A DNA stretch of 64,000 nucleotides, from NCBI GenBank assembly GCA_052390115.1, contig JBQTHE010000033.1, positions 1 to 64,000 on the forward strand, in the 5' to 3' direction. This DNA is from GCA-003244245 sp052390115. Lineage in GTDB: Bacteria; Actinomycetota; Actinomycetes; Mycobacteriales; Pseudonocardiaceae. The notes below the pieces were generated by a model that was not told the origin of the DNA, did not search any database, and saw nothing but the letters and a program-made list of their open reading frames with translations. How positions within the stretch are numbered: the stretch's first letter is position 1; every line of letters starts with the position of its first letter. Shown here in pieces: positions 49,751 to 60,906 of the stretch. A program made the translations under genes and the position numbers.

Positions 49751-51132
49751 TCACCTCCCGTTCGCCGGAGCGATGTTCTGGTTGACGTGGAAGAGGTTGC
49801 CCGGGTCATAGGCTGCCTTCACGGCGGAGAGCCGCTCGTAGTTGGCGCCGTAGTTGTCGGCGGCACGGTGGTCGTCGTCGCCGGACATGAAGTTGATGTA
49901 GCCTCCTTCGCTGCCCGAGTGGGGATGGATGGCTGCGTAGTAGTCCCTCACCCACTTGGTGTTGGCCTCGTTGTCGGCAGGGTCCGGCCAGATCCCGACG
50001 ATCACCGGCGCAAAGCTCTTGTCCCGGTGCCCGAAGGCGGTCTCGTCGGCGCCGACCCGTTGCGCCGCGCCGTTGATCGGGTGGAGATGCATGGACGAGC
50101 TCACGGTGGGCGTCTTCTGGCCGTGTTGGACGTGAGCGGCGATCGCCTCGTCGGTGAGCTCGGTGGCGAGTCCGCTTTCCAGTAGTTCTGCATGCCCTTC
50201 GGGACGAGATCGTCGAAGGCGCTCTGCAGGGCCGGGAACGGCATCACCTCGACCTGCTCCGCCTGCACCTCGGCGACGTCGCGCAGTGGCCGGAACACCT
50301 GCTCGGCCTCCTCATGCGGACCGTTCCAGCACGTGACCAGTACGCAGAACAGATCCCCGACTCGGTCTTCGGGGATGAACGGCAGCGGAGGCGCGATCTG
50401 CCAGCCGAAGAAGCATCCGAGCTGCTCGGGCGCCTCCTTGATATAGGAGCGGTAGCCCTCCAGGACCGCCGTGGCATCGTCGAAGGCGTAGAACAGCGGG
50501 CCGCCCACGACGTCACCGACCTCGTGGAGCTGGAACTCGAAGCTGGTGACGACACCGAAGTTGCCGCCGCCGCCGCGCAGCGCCCAGAACAGATCCTCGT
50601 TCTGATAGTCAGTGGCCGTGACCTGCCGGCCGTCGGCGAGCACGACATCGGCCGAGAGCAGGTTGTCGATGGAGAGCCCCACGCTGCGGGTGAGGTGGCC
50701 GATGCCGCCACCCAGGGTGAGGCCAGCCACCCCGGTCGTGGAGACGATCCCGCCGGGCGCGGCCAGGCCGAACGGGTAGGTCGCGTGGTCGACATCCCCC
50801 AGGGTCGCGCCGGCCCCGACCCGGGCGACTTTCTTGGCCGGGTCGACCTGCACGCCCTTCATCGGCGACAGGTCGATGACCAGCCCGTCGTCCACCGTCC
50901 CGAATCCGGGAACGCTGTGGCCCCCGCCCCGGACGGCCAGGTCGACGCCGCTGTCGCGGGCAGCGGCGATCACGGCCATCACGTCGGCTGAATCCGTGCA
51001 CCGGACGACGGCGTGGGGCCTGCGGTCGTGCATGGCGTTGTAGACCGCGCGGGCGTCGTCGTAGTCGGGCTCCGAGGCGGTGATGACGCGACCCCGCACC
51101 GTTTCGGTCAATGCCTTGATCGTGTCGCTCAT
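49751..51132 (-). pseudogene. Berberine-bridge-type FAD-linked oxidase, frameshifted
   Basis: The first frame (ATG 51132, to 50101) holds the PCMH FAD domain: LAVRGGGHSVPGFGTVDDGL with the FAD-linking histidine, GGIVSTTGVAGLTLGGGIGH and DLFWALRGGGGNFGVVTSF. The second frame (to 49751) holds the substrate domain and the BBE C-terminus NYGANYERLSAVKAAYDPGN, LFHVNQNIAP. The frames join near 50164-50172, after MQNYWKAD, where one base appears to be missing; the new frame continues ATELTDEAIAAHVQHGQ. The cysteine of bicovalent flavinylation is absent. Joined, the protein would be about 460 residues, normal for the family. A real mutation or a sequencing error are both possible. Confidence 0.85.
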
Positions 51133-51194
51133 GGCGTGCTCTCCGCTCGATGTCGCCGAGGATGCACGCGCAGGCGTTTCCGAAGCGTTCCCGC

Positions 51195-54100
51195 TCAGCC
51201 GGACTCGTTCAGAAGACCGGTTGCCGCCCGGAACGCCGGGAGATCGTGGCCCGAAGGGATGGTCTCGACGAGGTCCCCGAGTTGCTCCCGCAGCGCCTGA
51301 TCGGGGTACCGGCTGGCCAGGGAGTGGAGAGCCCGAAGCTCCAACCAGCTCGCCCCTTGCGCCTCGGCGACCTCGACAGCTCTGCGCAGCGACGCGGCGG
51401 CTTCCGATTCTCCGCTGCGATACGCCAGCTCACCGTCGACTCGCCACAGCTCGGCCTCGAGATAGCGTTGGTTGCGGCGGTGTGACAACGAGAGCCCCTC
51501 GCGTGTCGCGGCTCGTCCTTCGTGGAGTTCGCCGGCCATGCCACGGGCTCGAGCAAGAAGGAGGAGTGTGTAGGTCAGGTGGAGGCTCTCCCCCTCGGTG
51601 CGCGAGCGCGCCACCGATCGCACGATCCTGTCGATGCCCCCGGGGGAGCCCTCACAGACGTCCAGCCAGCCGCGGAGGGCGTCTCCGACGATCATCAGGT
51701 AGCGCATCGGAAGGCGCTTGCCCAGGAGCTCAGCATCCCCGAGCAGCTCGGCGAGGCGGGCGAAATCCTCGGATTCGGTCGCGATGATCGCCGCGTAGGT
51801 GAGGACGTACCACAGCGTCATGAGATGATCGAGATCGACGGCCAGCTCAAGAGCAGATCGGGCCCTCTCATCGGCCCGGCCGGCGTCTCCCGCCCACAGG
51901 TCGACCCAGGCCAGCCGTACGAGACAGACCGCTTTCGGGTCCTGGGCGTACAACGCCAGATGCTCGTGGCGATGGGACAGGTCATAGGCGTCGATGGCGC
52001 CTTCGAGGTACTGACGGGCCCTCGCCAGATCACCCCGCCAGAAGGCGCTCACGCCGAGGAGATACCGTCCCTCAGTCCGAGCGATCGGATCATGACTCTC
52101 GTGGTCGACGAGCGCCTGGCCGAGCTCGCTGCACTCGTCGAAGCGGCAGCCCTGCAGCCGGGCGAGGCCGAGACCGCGGAGAATCGGGGGGTCCGCGAGT
52201 CGGTGGAGCATGCGGCAGAGCGAAAGGGCACGCTCGTAGAGTTGGTGCGCTCCGTGGGAGCCGTAGCCCTCGAGGGCCACCAGGGGGGAGCCGAGGGCGA
52301 TCCGGATGTCGAGTTCGAGCGCATCACGAGCGGGTGACGGTGGCAACTCCGACAGCAGTGAGAGTGCTCGCCGGAACATGGCGACCGCTTCGTCGAGGGC
52401 TGACACCGCGACCGCTCGGGCTCCGGCCACGCGGTAGGCATCGATGGCCGGTTGGACCATGCCGGCCTGGTCGTAGTGGGCGGCCAGCGCTGCGCTCGCC
52501 GCGTCAAGGCCGTAGCGGAATTCGACCGCGATCGCCTCGGCGACGGCCCGGTGGAGTTGCCGTCGACGAGCCGGACTCAGCATCTCCAGGGCAACCGCCC
52601 GAAGCTTGTCATGGCTGAAGTCGTACGTGAGCCCCTGATCGCGGATGATCCGTCGACGCCAGAGCTCGTCGAGGTCGTCTACCAGGGCTGGCTCACCGAT
52701 CCCGGTAGCCGAGACCAGCAGGCCGACCGAGAAGGACCGACCGATGACGGCGGCCACCTCGGCCAGCCGTCGGGCGCCGGCAGGGAGTTGGCCCAGTCGG
52801 GCACCCAGCACCGCCCGCATCGTGGGAGTGAGCGCCAGCTGCCTTCCCTCGGGGGACATTCCGGCTCGAAGCGCTTCGATGACGAAGAGAGGGTTGCCCT
52901 CGGTCTCCGCCCAGAGTCGTGCCGCCAGTTCCGGATCGATCTCCTCCGCGTGGCGGAGCCGAGCAGCGAGCGCCGCCGTCGTGGCTTCGTCGAGCCGGTC
53001 GAGTGGCACGGTGGTGACTGCATAGTCGTGGCCCAACGCGTCGACGAGTCCTACGAGGGGATGATGCTCGGGGATCTCCTCCGAGCGGACGGTACTTACT
53101 ATGAGGACCGGTGCCGTCTGCCCGGAACGGACCACGAAGCCGATCAACTCGATGGTCTCGGCGTCGCACCACTGCAGATCGTCGATGATCAGCAGACGCG
53201 GGTGGTCGCCGACGATCACCCGGCTCACAGCATCGAACAACCGGTGGCGCGCAGCCAGGTCGCCCGACCGGCTCGGTGCGGCTGGCGGGGAAGCCTCACC
53301 GAGCTCGGGTAGGAGACGAGCGAGCTCGGCCCTCCAGACCGCACCCAGCGTGTCGATGTGGCTCCGGAGTGCATCCGATCGGAGCAGGTCGACGACGGGG
53401 CCCCACGGCAATCTGCCCGCCGCCTCGTACGCCCGAGCCGAAGCCACCACGTGTCCCTCGGCTCGAACGCGCCGGCCCAGCTCCAGGGCGAGGCGGGACT
53501 TCCCGATCCCCGGCTCGCCGGAGAGCAACACCAGATGTGCCCTCCCTTCCCGCGCCGCGTTCCATGCCTGGTTGAGCTGGTCCAGCTCGAAGTCGCGGCC
53601 CACGAACGGCACGTCGGCGACGGGGGCTGCGTCCTCGCCCTGCCGTTCCTCGCGGTTGGGTGTGTTGGCCCGGAGCTGCCGGTAAATCGCCCCGATGGCC
53701 TCGCCCGGTTCCAGCGCGAGGTCGCGCTCGAGCACCTCCGCGTAGCGATGGTAGGAGCGCAGCGCCGCGCCTCGGTCGCCGAGCGCGAGATGTGCTTCCA
53801 TCTGGATTCGAACGGCCGCTTCGTCCGTTGGCTCCAGGTCGATAATGGATTGGGCATGCCTGATCGTCGCTTCGTGGTCGTCGCGCCCGGCAGCGTCGTC
53901 TGCCAGTCGCACGAGGACCCCGTGTGCCTCAGCTCGAAGCTTCGCTCGCTCGTCGATGACCCAGTCGTCGTAGCACGCGGGAAGGAAGTCGCCCGAATAC
54001 AGGCGCGCCGCGAGCTCGAGATCGCCAGCAGCTATCGCGTCGCGGAACCTCAGCACGTCAACCTCGCTCGGCCCCGTGGGAATCCACCGCACGATCTCGT

Positions 54101-54395
54101 TGTCGATCTGGACGAACTCGCCGATGTCGGGAAGGGAGTGGCGGAGGTCGTGCAGCAGCTTTCTGAGGTTGGTCCGCGCCTGACGTTCGTCGGAGTCGGG
54201 CCACAGCTCGAACGCGAGCCGGGAGCGGTGCTGCAGATCTCTCCGCAACGCGATCAACGCCAGGAAGCGCTGCAAGCGAAGGGAGCTGAAGGCGCGAAGA
54301 CGGCGGCCGTCCAAGATGACGTCGACTGCACCGAGCAGTCGGACCCCGAGCCGCGCCGGCGATTCGCCACTGGCCCTGCTTCTGTCGCTCGGCAT
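51195..54395 (-). CDS. Large BTAD/AAA/TPR transcriptional regulator (SARP/AfsR-like)
   Basis: 1066 residues from ATG 54395, with GAGGAG four bases upstream. Residues 15-105 are an OmpR-like winged-helix DNA-binding domain (VRLLGAVDVILDGRRLRAF; RTNLRKLLHDLRHSL). Residues 110-240 are the bacterial transcriptional activation domain (SYHRYAEVLERDLALEPGE). Residues 263 onward are an AAA ATPase (PFVGRDFELDQL, Walker A GEPGIGKS at 293-300, Walker B LLIIDDLQW). The remaining half is TPR-like helical repeats. Such proteins activate secondary-metabolism or catabolic genes. It heads a unit with the FAD oxidase (62 bases downstream) and the flavoenzyme. Confidence 0.88.
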   Translation of the reverse strand: MPSDRSRASGESPARLGVRLLGAVDVILDGRRLRAFSSLRLQRFLALIALRRDLQHRSRLAFELWPDSDERQARTNLRKLLHDLRHSLPDIGEFVQIDNEIVRWIPTGPSEVDVLRFRDAIAAGDLELAARLYSGDFLPACYDDWVIDERAKLRAEAHGVLVRLADDAAGRDDHEATIRHAQSIIDLEPTDEAAVRIQMEAHLALGDRGAALRSYHRYAEVLERDLALEPGEAIGAIYRQLRANTPNREERQGEDAAPVADVPFVGRDFELDQLNQAWNAAREGRAHLVLLSGEPGIGKSRLALELGRRVRAEGHVVASARAYEAAGRLPWGPVVDLLRSDALRSHIDTLGAVWRAELARLLPELGEASPPAAPSRSGDLAARHRLFDAVSRVIVGDHPRLLIIDDLQWCDAETIELIGFVVRSGQTAPVLIVSTVRSEEIPEHHPLVGLVDALGHDYAVTTVPLDRLDEATTAALAARLRHAEEIDPELAARLWAETEGNPLFVIEALRAGMSPEGRQLALTPTMRAVLGARLGQLPAGARRLAEVAAVIGRSFSVGLLVSATGIGEPALVDDLDELWRRRIIRDQGLTYDFSHDKLRAVALEMLSPARRRQLHRAVAEAIAVEFRYGLDAASAALAAHYDQAGMVQPAIDAYRVAGARAVAVSALDEAVAMFRRALSLLSELPPSPARDALELDIRIALGSPLVALEGYGSHGAHQLYERALSLCRMLHRLADPPILRGLGLARLQGCRFDECSELGQALVDHESHDPIARTEGRYLLGVSAFWRGDLARARQYLEGAIDAYDLSHRHEHLALYAQDPKAVCLVRLAWVDLWAGDAGRADERARSALELAVDLDHLMTLWYVLTYAAIIATESEDFARLAELLGDAELLGKRLPMRYLMIVGDALRGWLDVCEGSPGGIDRIVRSVARSRTEGESLHLTYTLLLLARARGMAGELHEGRAATREGLSLSHRRNQRYLEAELWRVDGELAYRSGESEAAASLRRAVEVAEAQGASWLELRALHSLASRYPDQALREQLGDLVETIPSGHDLPAFRAATGLLNESG

Positions 54396-54723
54396 ATGGC
54401 TCCTCAGGTAGCGGTCCAAACTTCCAGGATCTGTTATTCCCTGGACCCGGGTCGACGACAAGACCACCAGTATGTTGCCGTTGTCGACTCCCGTCCCTGC
54501 CCGTTCGACGCCGCGCGTTTCGATCGCGAATGTCCCTTGACGAGCACTTCGGTCCGAGTTGGCCCGAATGACTCCTGGCCGCCAGCGTTCGGGGCGCTGA
54601 GGTCGCGGGACTTCAGCCGGCGGCGTAGGTAGCCGGCCGGTAGCGGGCCGGCGGGATCGGGTCGCCGTGGGCGCGAGCCGATTCGAGCCAGGCCGCCTTG
54701 GAGGACTCCCGAAGGTCGGCTCG

Positions 54724-54747
54724 GGAGCGAAAGCTCGCTTTCGCTCC
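54724..54747 (-). terminator. Hairpin terminator of the uvrA-like gene
   Basis: Inverted arms GGAGCGAAAGC (54724-54734) and GCTTTCGCTCC (54737-54747) with a two-base loop lie eight bases beyond the stop on the minus strand. An identical hairpin follows the decayed copy at 48138-48161. The stretch between this and the regulator start (54396-54715) holds no gene and should contain the regulator's promoter. Confidence 0.7.
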
Positions 54748-54754
54748 TCTCGCC

Positions 54755-57181
<2,427 letters not shown>

Positions 57182-57389
57182 CGTGTCTCCATCACCAGGT
57201 GAACCCCAAGATCCAACAAAACCGCAGGTCAACAGGCATACAGGGGGTTCCGCTGGTCCTTCATCTGTGGAGGTGCTTGTGTCTTCCTCGCACACCCGCA
57301 TAGACGCGTAGACGTCTGAGCTGTGCGAACGCGGATCAGCGAGCGAGCCTACTTACCATCCCGCGGCTTCGCCGCACGGGGCGTCAAGG

Positions 57390-57408
57390 TGGTACCATCA
57401 TCTGGTAC
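57390..57408 (+). promoter_or_regulatory. Putative YefM operator
   Basis: Two TGGTAC half-sites (57390-57395 and 57403-57408) 13 bases apart lie just before the ribosome-binding site of the antitoxin gene. The first is part of the palindrome GGTACC. YefM-YoeB operons are autoregulated at such short repeated sites. This is inferred from position only. Confidence 0.4.
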
Positions 57409-57420
57409 GAGGGAGTGATG

Positions 57421-57687
57421 ATGATGGCAATGTCAGCAAGCGAGGCCCGTAAGCGCCTGTTCCCACTGATCGAGCAGGTCAACGAGGACCAGGAGCCGGT
57501 AGAGATCGTCTCGAAGGCGGGCACGGCGTACCTGGTGTCCGCCGACCAGTGGCGCTCGCTCATGGAGACAGCCCACCTACTCCGGTCCCCGGTCAACGCG
57601 GAGCGCCTGCTGCGCAGCATCGCCGACGCCGACGCCGGCCGCACCGAGGTCCAGGAGTTGCTCGACCCACAGCACGACGTCGCGTGA
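57421..57687 (+). CDS. yefM: YefM/Phd-family antitoxin
   Basis: 88 residues; three consecutive ATG codons (57418, 57421, 57424) follow GAGGGAG and the exact one is uncertain. The Phd/YefM fold reads SASEARKRLFPLIEQVNEDQ, EPVEIVSKAGTAYLVSADQW. The C-terminal AERLLRSIADADAGRTEVQE is the toxin-binding helix. Its stop overlaps the toxin start (GTGA). It binds and neutralises YoeB and represses the operon. Divergent from the uvrA-like gene. Confidence 0.93.
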   Translation: MMAMSASEARKRLFPLIEQVNEDQEPVEIVSKAGTAYLVSADQWRSLMETAHLLRSPVNAERLLRSIADADAGRTEVQELLDPQHDVA

Positions 57688-57941
57688 AGGTCAGCTTCAC
57701 CCGCGACGGGTGGGAAGACTACACCTCCTGGGCCAACGAACGGACGATCCTCAAGCGGATCAACCGCATGATCGAGGAAGCGGCGCGTGACCCCGCAACG
57801 GGAATCGGCAAGCCCGAGCGCTTATCACATAACTTGTCCGGCTACTGGTCTCGCCGCATCACCGACGAACATCGCCTCGTCTATCAGCTCCGGGACGAAG
57901 AACTCATCATCGTGCAAGCGCGATACCACTATCAAGGGTAG
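57684..57941 (+). CDS. yoeB: YoeB/Txe-family mRNA interferase toxin
   Basis: 85 residues from GTG 57684. VSFTRDGWEDYTSWANERTI, LKRINRMIEEAARDPATGIG, KPERLSHNLSGYWSRRITDE and HRLVYQLRDEELIIVQARYHYQG cover the whole family. The catalytic residues are present: the glutamate of KPERL, the arginine of SRRITDEHRLVY, and the C-terminal His-Tyr. It cleaves mRNA at the ribosomal A site. Coupled to yefM by a four-base overlap. The module looks intact. Confidence 0.94.
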   Translation: MKVSFTRDGWEDYTSWANERTILKRINRMIEEAARDPATGIGKPERLSHNLSGYWSRRITDEHRLVYQLRDEELIIVQARYHYQG

Positions 57942-58005
57942 TCAGGTCGGCCGAGTCACGACCACCTGCGGGCGACAACTCGCACACTAAATAAATAACG
58001 AGCGC

Positions 58006-58022
58006 CCAGGTCAAGGACCTGG
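58006..58022 (-). terminator. Terminator downstream of tRNA-Ala
   Basis: CCAGGTC AAG GACCTGG forms a perfect seven-pair hairpin 19 bases past the tRNA 3' end on the minus strand. Beyond it the minus strand is U-rich (complement of AAATAAATAA at 57989-57998). It may also serve the convergent yoeB. Confidence 0.7.
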
Positions 58023-58041
58023 ACACTCGCCTGTGGGTCTG

Positions 58042-58114
58042 TGGAGCTGAGGGGAATCGAACCCCTGACCTTCTCGATGCGAACGAGACGCGCTACCAAC
58101 TGCGCTACAGCCCC
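58042..58114 (-). tRNA. tRNA-Ala (anticodon CGC)
   Basis: On the minus strand the acceptor GGGGCTG (58114-58108) pairs with CAGCTCC (58049-58043), with discriminator A at 58042. The D arm is GCGCAGTTGGTAGCGC and the T arm AGGGG TTCGATT CCCCT. The anticodon stem TCTCG/CGAGA holds the loop TTCGCAT, giving anticodon CGC for alanine GCG codons. CCA is not encoded. Confidence 0.92.
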
Positions 58115-58150
58115 TCGCGGTGCGGGCCGAGCTTAGCAGCCGGGGGTCGG

Positions 58151-58852
58151 CTACTCGCCGGCTGCTCGCCGGTACCGCGGCTCGAAGGTGGGCTTGAGCT
58201 CGTCGAACGTCGGGTCTTCGTCGTCGAGGTCGAGCGCGACGGCAGTGGGGTGCGGTGAGGGCAACGCGGAAGACCGAGCCAGCGGCTCCTCGACCGGCTC
58301 TTCCTCCTGGTGGACCGCATCAACCGGTGCCTCCTCCGCGACGTCGGGCATTCCAACTCGGGAACCGGTCAACCGCGCGGCCCGACGTTGCCGCACCTCC
58401 TCTTCGATACGTACCTGCAGGCGCAAATAGCCGAGATAACCGATCACCGTCATATCCAACGCAGCATGCAGCCACCACAGCAGGCTCGACGCCGTCAGCG
58501 CCAGCACCAGCGTGGCGACCGCTCCGACTGCCAGACCGAGCACCACCCGCTGCCGGAACACGTACTTCGCTCGGGCCACCTGTGCGGCAACCTCCGGGTC
58601 AAAGCCACCGCGGCCCGGTCTGTACCGGCGCTCGTACGAGGCGGGCTCTCGCTCCGCGATCCGTTCGCCGATCATGGGCACCTCCTGATCGTGCATCAGT
58701 GCCGCGCGGGCAAGATCTGGCCGGCGCAGCACCCGAGACGCAAGCGCAGATTCTGCAGTGCGTGCCACCTCCTGCCGTCGCTTCGCGACCATCGGGACAA
58801 GGACAACGAGCCATGCCACCGCCAGCGCCGCGAAGATCAGCGAGCTGGGCAC
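58151..58852 (-). CDS. glpR: GlpR-like membrane receptor for the gephyrin-like protein Glp
   Basis: 233 residues. An N-terminal helix (SLIFAALAVAWLVVLVPMVA) is followed by a conserved cytoplasmic segment KRRQEVARTAESALASRVLR, a pair of helices around residues 104-142 (VVLGLAVGAVATLVLAL; WWLHAALDMTVIGYLGYL), and a long acidic tail (EEAPVDAVHQEEEPVEEP) ending PTFDELKPTFEPRYRRAAGE. The order galU-glp-rimJ-glpR matches corynebacteria, where GlpR is the membrane receptor of Glp in cell division. Assignment rests on synteny and topology. The gap to rimJ includes part of repeat family D. Confidence 0.78.
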   Translation of the reverse strand: MPSSLIFAALAVAWLVVLVPMVAKRRQEVARTAESALASRVLRRPDLARAALMHDQEVPMIGERIAEREPASYERRYRPGRGGFDPEVAAQVARAKYVFRQRVVLGLAVGAVATLVLALTASSLLWWLHAALDMTVIGYLGYLRLQVRIEEEVRQRRAARLTGSRVGMPDVAEEAPVDAVHQEEEPVEEPLARSSALPSPHPTAVALDLDDEDPTFDELKPTFEPRYRRAAGE

Positions 58853-58959
58853 TCCCTAGCCCCCTACCCCAGTCGGTCATCACGAGCGGCCTGCACTACT
58901 GCGGGTCACGGTAGCTACCGCAGACACCCGGATCTCGGAGGCGCGCCGGTGATGATCGC

Positions 58960-59007
58960 GTACACGAGAGCGCGACATACCGGGCATCAGGCGCGGACAC
59001 GCCGGGA
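58960..59007 (-). repeat. Interspersed repeat family D, copy 3
   Basis: On the minus strand it reads CCCGGCGTGTCCGCGCCTGA and continues to GGTATGTCGCGC, aligning without gaps to 13768-13814 and 44670-44716 with more differences. It lies just beyond the rimJ stop. Confidence 0.5.
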
Positions 59008-59015
59008 TCGGGGGG

Positions 59016-59681
59016 TCAGGGGTGGTGGGCGTGGCCTGCGCGGATCAGGCGCGACACCAGCCCGGGGCCGACCTCCTCGGCGGTCAACGCCAGCAACTGA
59101 TGGTCCCGCCAGGCGCCGTCCACCTCCAGGTAACGGCGAAGCAAACCCTCGTCGCGGAACCCGAGCTTGGCGAGCACCCGGAGGCTGGCCACGTTCTCCG
59201 GGCGCACGGTGGCCTCGACCCGGTGCAGCCCGACGGGCCCGAACGCGTGGTCCACCGCCAACGCCACCGCCCCGGTCGCGATACCTCCGCCAGCCGCAGC
59301 CGACTCCACCCAGTAACCAACCCAGGCCGAACGCAGCGAGCCCCGCACCACGTTGCCCAGAGTTAGCTGCCCGACGAGCTGGCCGTCCAGCGTGATGGCG
59401 AACGGCAGGGCCTGCCCGCGCCGGGCCGTTGCGCGCTGCCCGCTGCAGATCACCGGCCAGGCCATGGCGGTGGAGCGCTCCGCCCAGGCGCCGTCGGCTT
59501 CGGGCTCCCAGGGGCGCAGGTAGGCCTCGTCGCGCAGCCGAAACCGGCTCCATGCCGAGCCATCGCGCAGCCGCACCGGACGCAGCGCGACCTGCCCCGC
59601 AGCGACCCGCATCGGACCGAGCCGAGCGGGCCAACCGGGATGGCGGCCGGCCGGCCGGTCGATGAACCCGAATGCGGACAC
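59016..59681 (-). CDS. rimJ: RimJ/RimL-type GNAT acetyltransferase
   Basis: 221 residues, GTG start one base after the glp stop. GNAT fold: VALRPVRLRDGSAWSRFRLR, LVGQLTLGNVVRGSLRSAWV, GYWVESAAAGGGIATGAVAL (acetyl-CoA loop), HRVEATVRPENVASLRVLAK and LGFRDEGLLRRYLEVDGAWR. It probably N-acetylates a protein N-terminus or ribosomal protein. In mycobacteria the same order galU-moeA1-rimJ (Rv0993-Rv0995) occurs. Tight coupling with glp suggests a shared process, but no direct role is known. Confidence 0.9.
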   Translation of the reverse strand: MSAFGFIDRPAGRHPGWPARLGPMRVAAGQVALRPVRLRDGSAWSRFRLRDEAYLRPWEPEADGAWAERSTAMAWPVICSGQRATARRGQALPFAITLDGQLVGQLTLGNVVRGSLRSAWVGYWVESAAAGGGIATGAVALAVDHAFGPVGLHRVEATVRPENVASLRVLAKLGFRDEGLLRRYLEVDGAWRDHQLLALTAEEVGPGLVSRLIRAGHAHHP

Positions 59682-59682
59682 G

Positions 59683-60906
59683 TCAGCCTCGCTGGGCCAG
59701 GAAACTCACCACCACCTCCTCGCCGACCGACACCTCAGTGGTGTCGGCGTCGACGAGGATCAGGCAGTTCGCCTCAGCCAGCGAAGTCAACAGATGGGCA
59801 CCGGAGGTACCGAGGGGTTGCACCAGGTACTCGCCGGTATCGGGATCACGCAGCAGCTGGCCGCGCAGGAACCCGCGACGACCGGCAACCGACGTCACCG
59901 GCGACAACAGCTGGGCAGTGATGGTGCGGCGGTGGGGATTGCGCTTGCCCAACGAGAGCCGGATCAGCGGCCGCACCAGCACCTCGAAGACCACCAGCGC
60001 GCTGATCGGATTGCTCGGCAGCAAGAAGGTAGGCACCGAGTCGGGGCCGAGCCGGCCGAAGCCCTGCACCGAACCGGGGTGCATGGCCACCCGGCCCACA
60101 TCCAGCGGTCCGAGCTCAGCCAGCGCACCGTGAATCTCGTCACCCGTGGACCCACCGGCCGCTCCGGTCACCACCACGATCTCGGAGAGCAGCAGCCTGC
60201 CCTCCACCGCGTCGCGCAGCCGGGGCGGATCGCTGGGCACGATGCCGACCCGGTGTACCTCGGCGCCGGCATCGCGGGCGGCCGCGGCCAGCGCGTAGGA
60301 GTTGACGTCGTAGAGCTGCCCGGCGCCTGGCGTGCGATCCACGTCGACCAGCTCGTCTCCGACCGACAGCACCGACAGCCGGGGGCGCGGGTGCACCCGC
60401 ACTTTGGCCCGTCCCACCGCGGCGAGCAGTCCCACCTGCGCCGAGCCGATCACCGAACCAGGACGCACCGCGACGTCGCCGGTCTGCACATCCTCCCCGG
60501 CGCGGCGCACGTAGGCCCGGGACGGGACGGCGCGCGTCACGGTGACCCGCGCCGCATGCGCTACCCCGTCCTCGGTGTGCCCCAGCGGGACGACCGCATC
60601 GGCCAGCGCCGGCAGCGCCGAGCCGGTGGCCACCCTGACCGCCTGGCCAGGCTGCAGCCGCATCGGCTGCCGCGAGCCAGCCGTGATCTCACCGACCACC
60701 GGCAAGGTGGCCGGGACCTCCGTGACGTCCACACTGCGCACCGCGTACCCGTCGACCGCCGCCTGGTCGAACCCGGGTAGCGCGCGCTGGGCCACAACTT
60801 CCTCGGCGCACAGCATTCCCTGTGCCTCGGAGATCGCCACCCGCACCGGCGCCGGACGCACCGCGGCCTCCAGCACCCGCCCGAGTTGCTCGTCCAGCGA
60901 CCTCAC
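59683..60906 (-). CDS. glp: Gephyrin-like MoeA-family protein Glp
   Basis: 407 residues from GTG 60906, overlapping the galU stop (GTGA). MoeA domains I-IV: SLDEQLGRVLEAAVRPAPVR, GFDQAAVDGYAVRSVDV, GSALPALADAVVPLGHTED, the MogA-like domain VLSVGDELVD with LYDVNSYALAAAARDAGAEV, and VVVTGAAGGSTGDEIHGALA in place of the usual TGGVSVGDYD. The domain IV strand region follows. MoeA inserts molybdenum into molybdopterin, but in Corynebacteriales this paralogue (Glp) binds FtsZ and the membrane receptor GlpR in division. Its setting between galU and rimJ/glpR supports the Glp assignment; whether it also has MoeA activity is unclear. Confidence 0.85.
   Translation of the reverse strand: MRSLDEQLGRVLEAAVRPAPVRVAISEAQGMLCAEEVVAQRALPGFDQAAVDGYAVRSVDVTEVPATLPVVGEITAGSRQPMRLQPGQAVRVATGSALPALADAVVPLGHTEDGVAHAARVTVTRAVPSRAYVRRAGEDVQTGDVAVRPGSVIGSAQVGLLAAVGRAKVRVHPRPRLSVLSVGDELVDVDRTPGAGQLYDVNSYALAAAARDAGAEVHRVGIVPSDPPRLRDAVEGRLLLSEIVVVTGAAGGSTGDEIHGALAELGPLDVGRVAMHPGSVQGFGRLGPDSVPTFLLPSNPISALVVFEVLVRPLIRLSLGKRNPHRRTITAQLLSPVTSVAGRRGFLRGQLLRDPDTGEYLVQPLGTSGAHLLTSLAEANCLILVDADTTEVSVGEEVVVSFLAQRG

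Noticed and set aside
49751..50104. C-terminal piece of the FAD oxidase as a separate gene
   Set aside because: It has no ribosome-binding site and continues exactly where the upstream frame loses homology; better read as one frameshifted gene.
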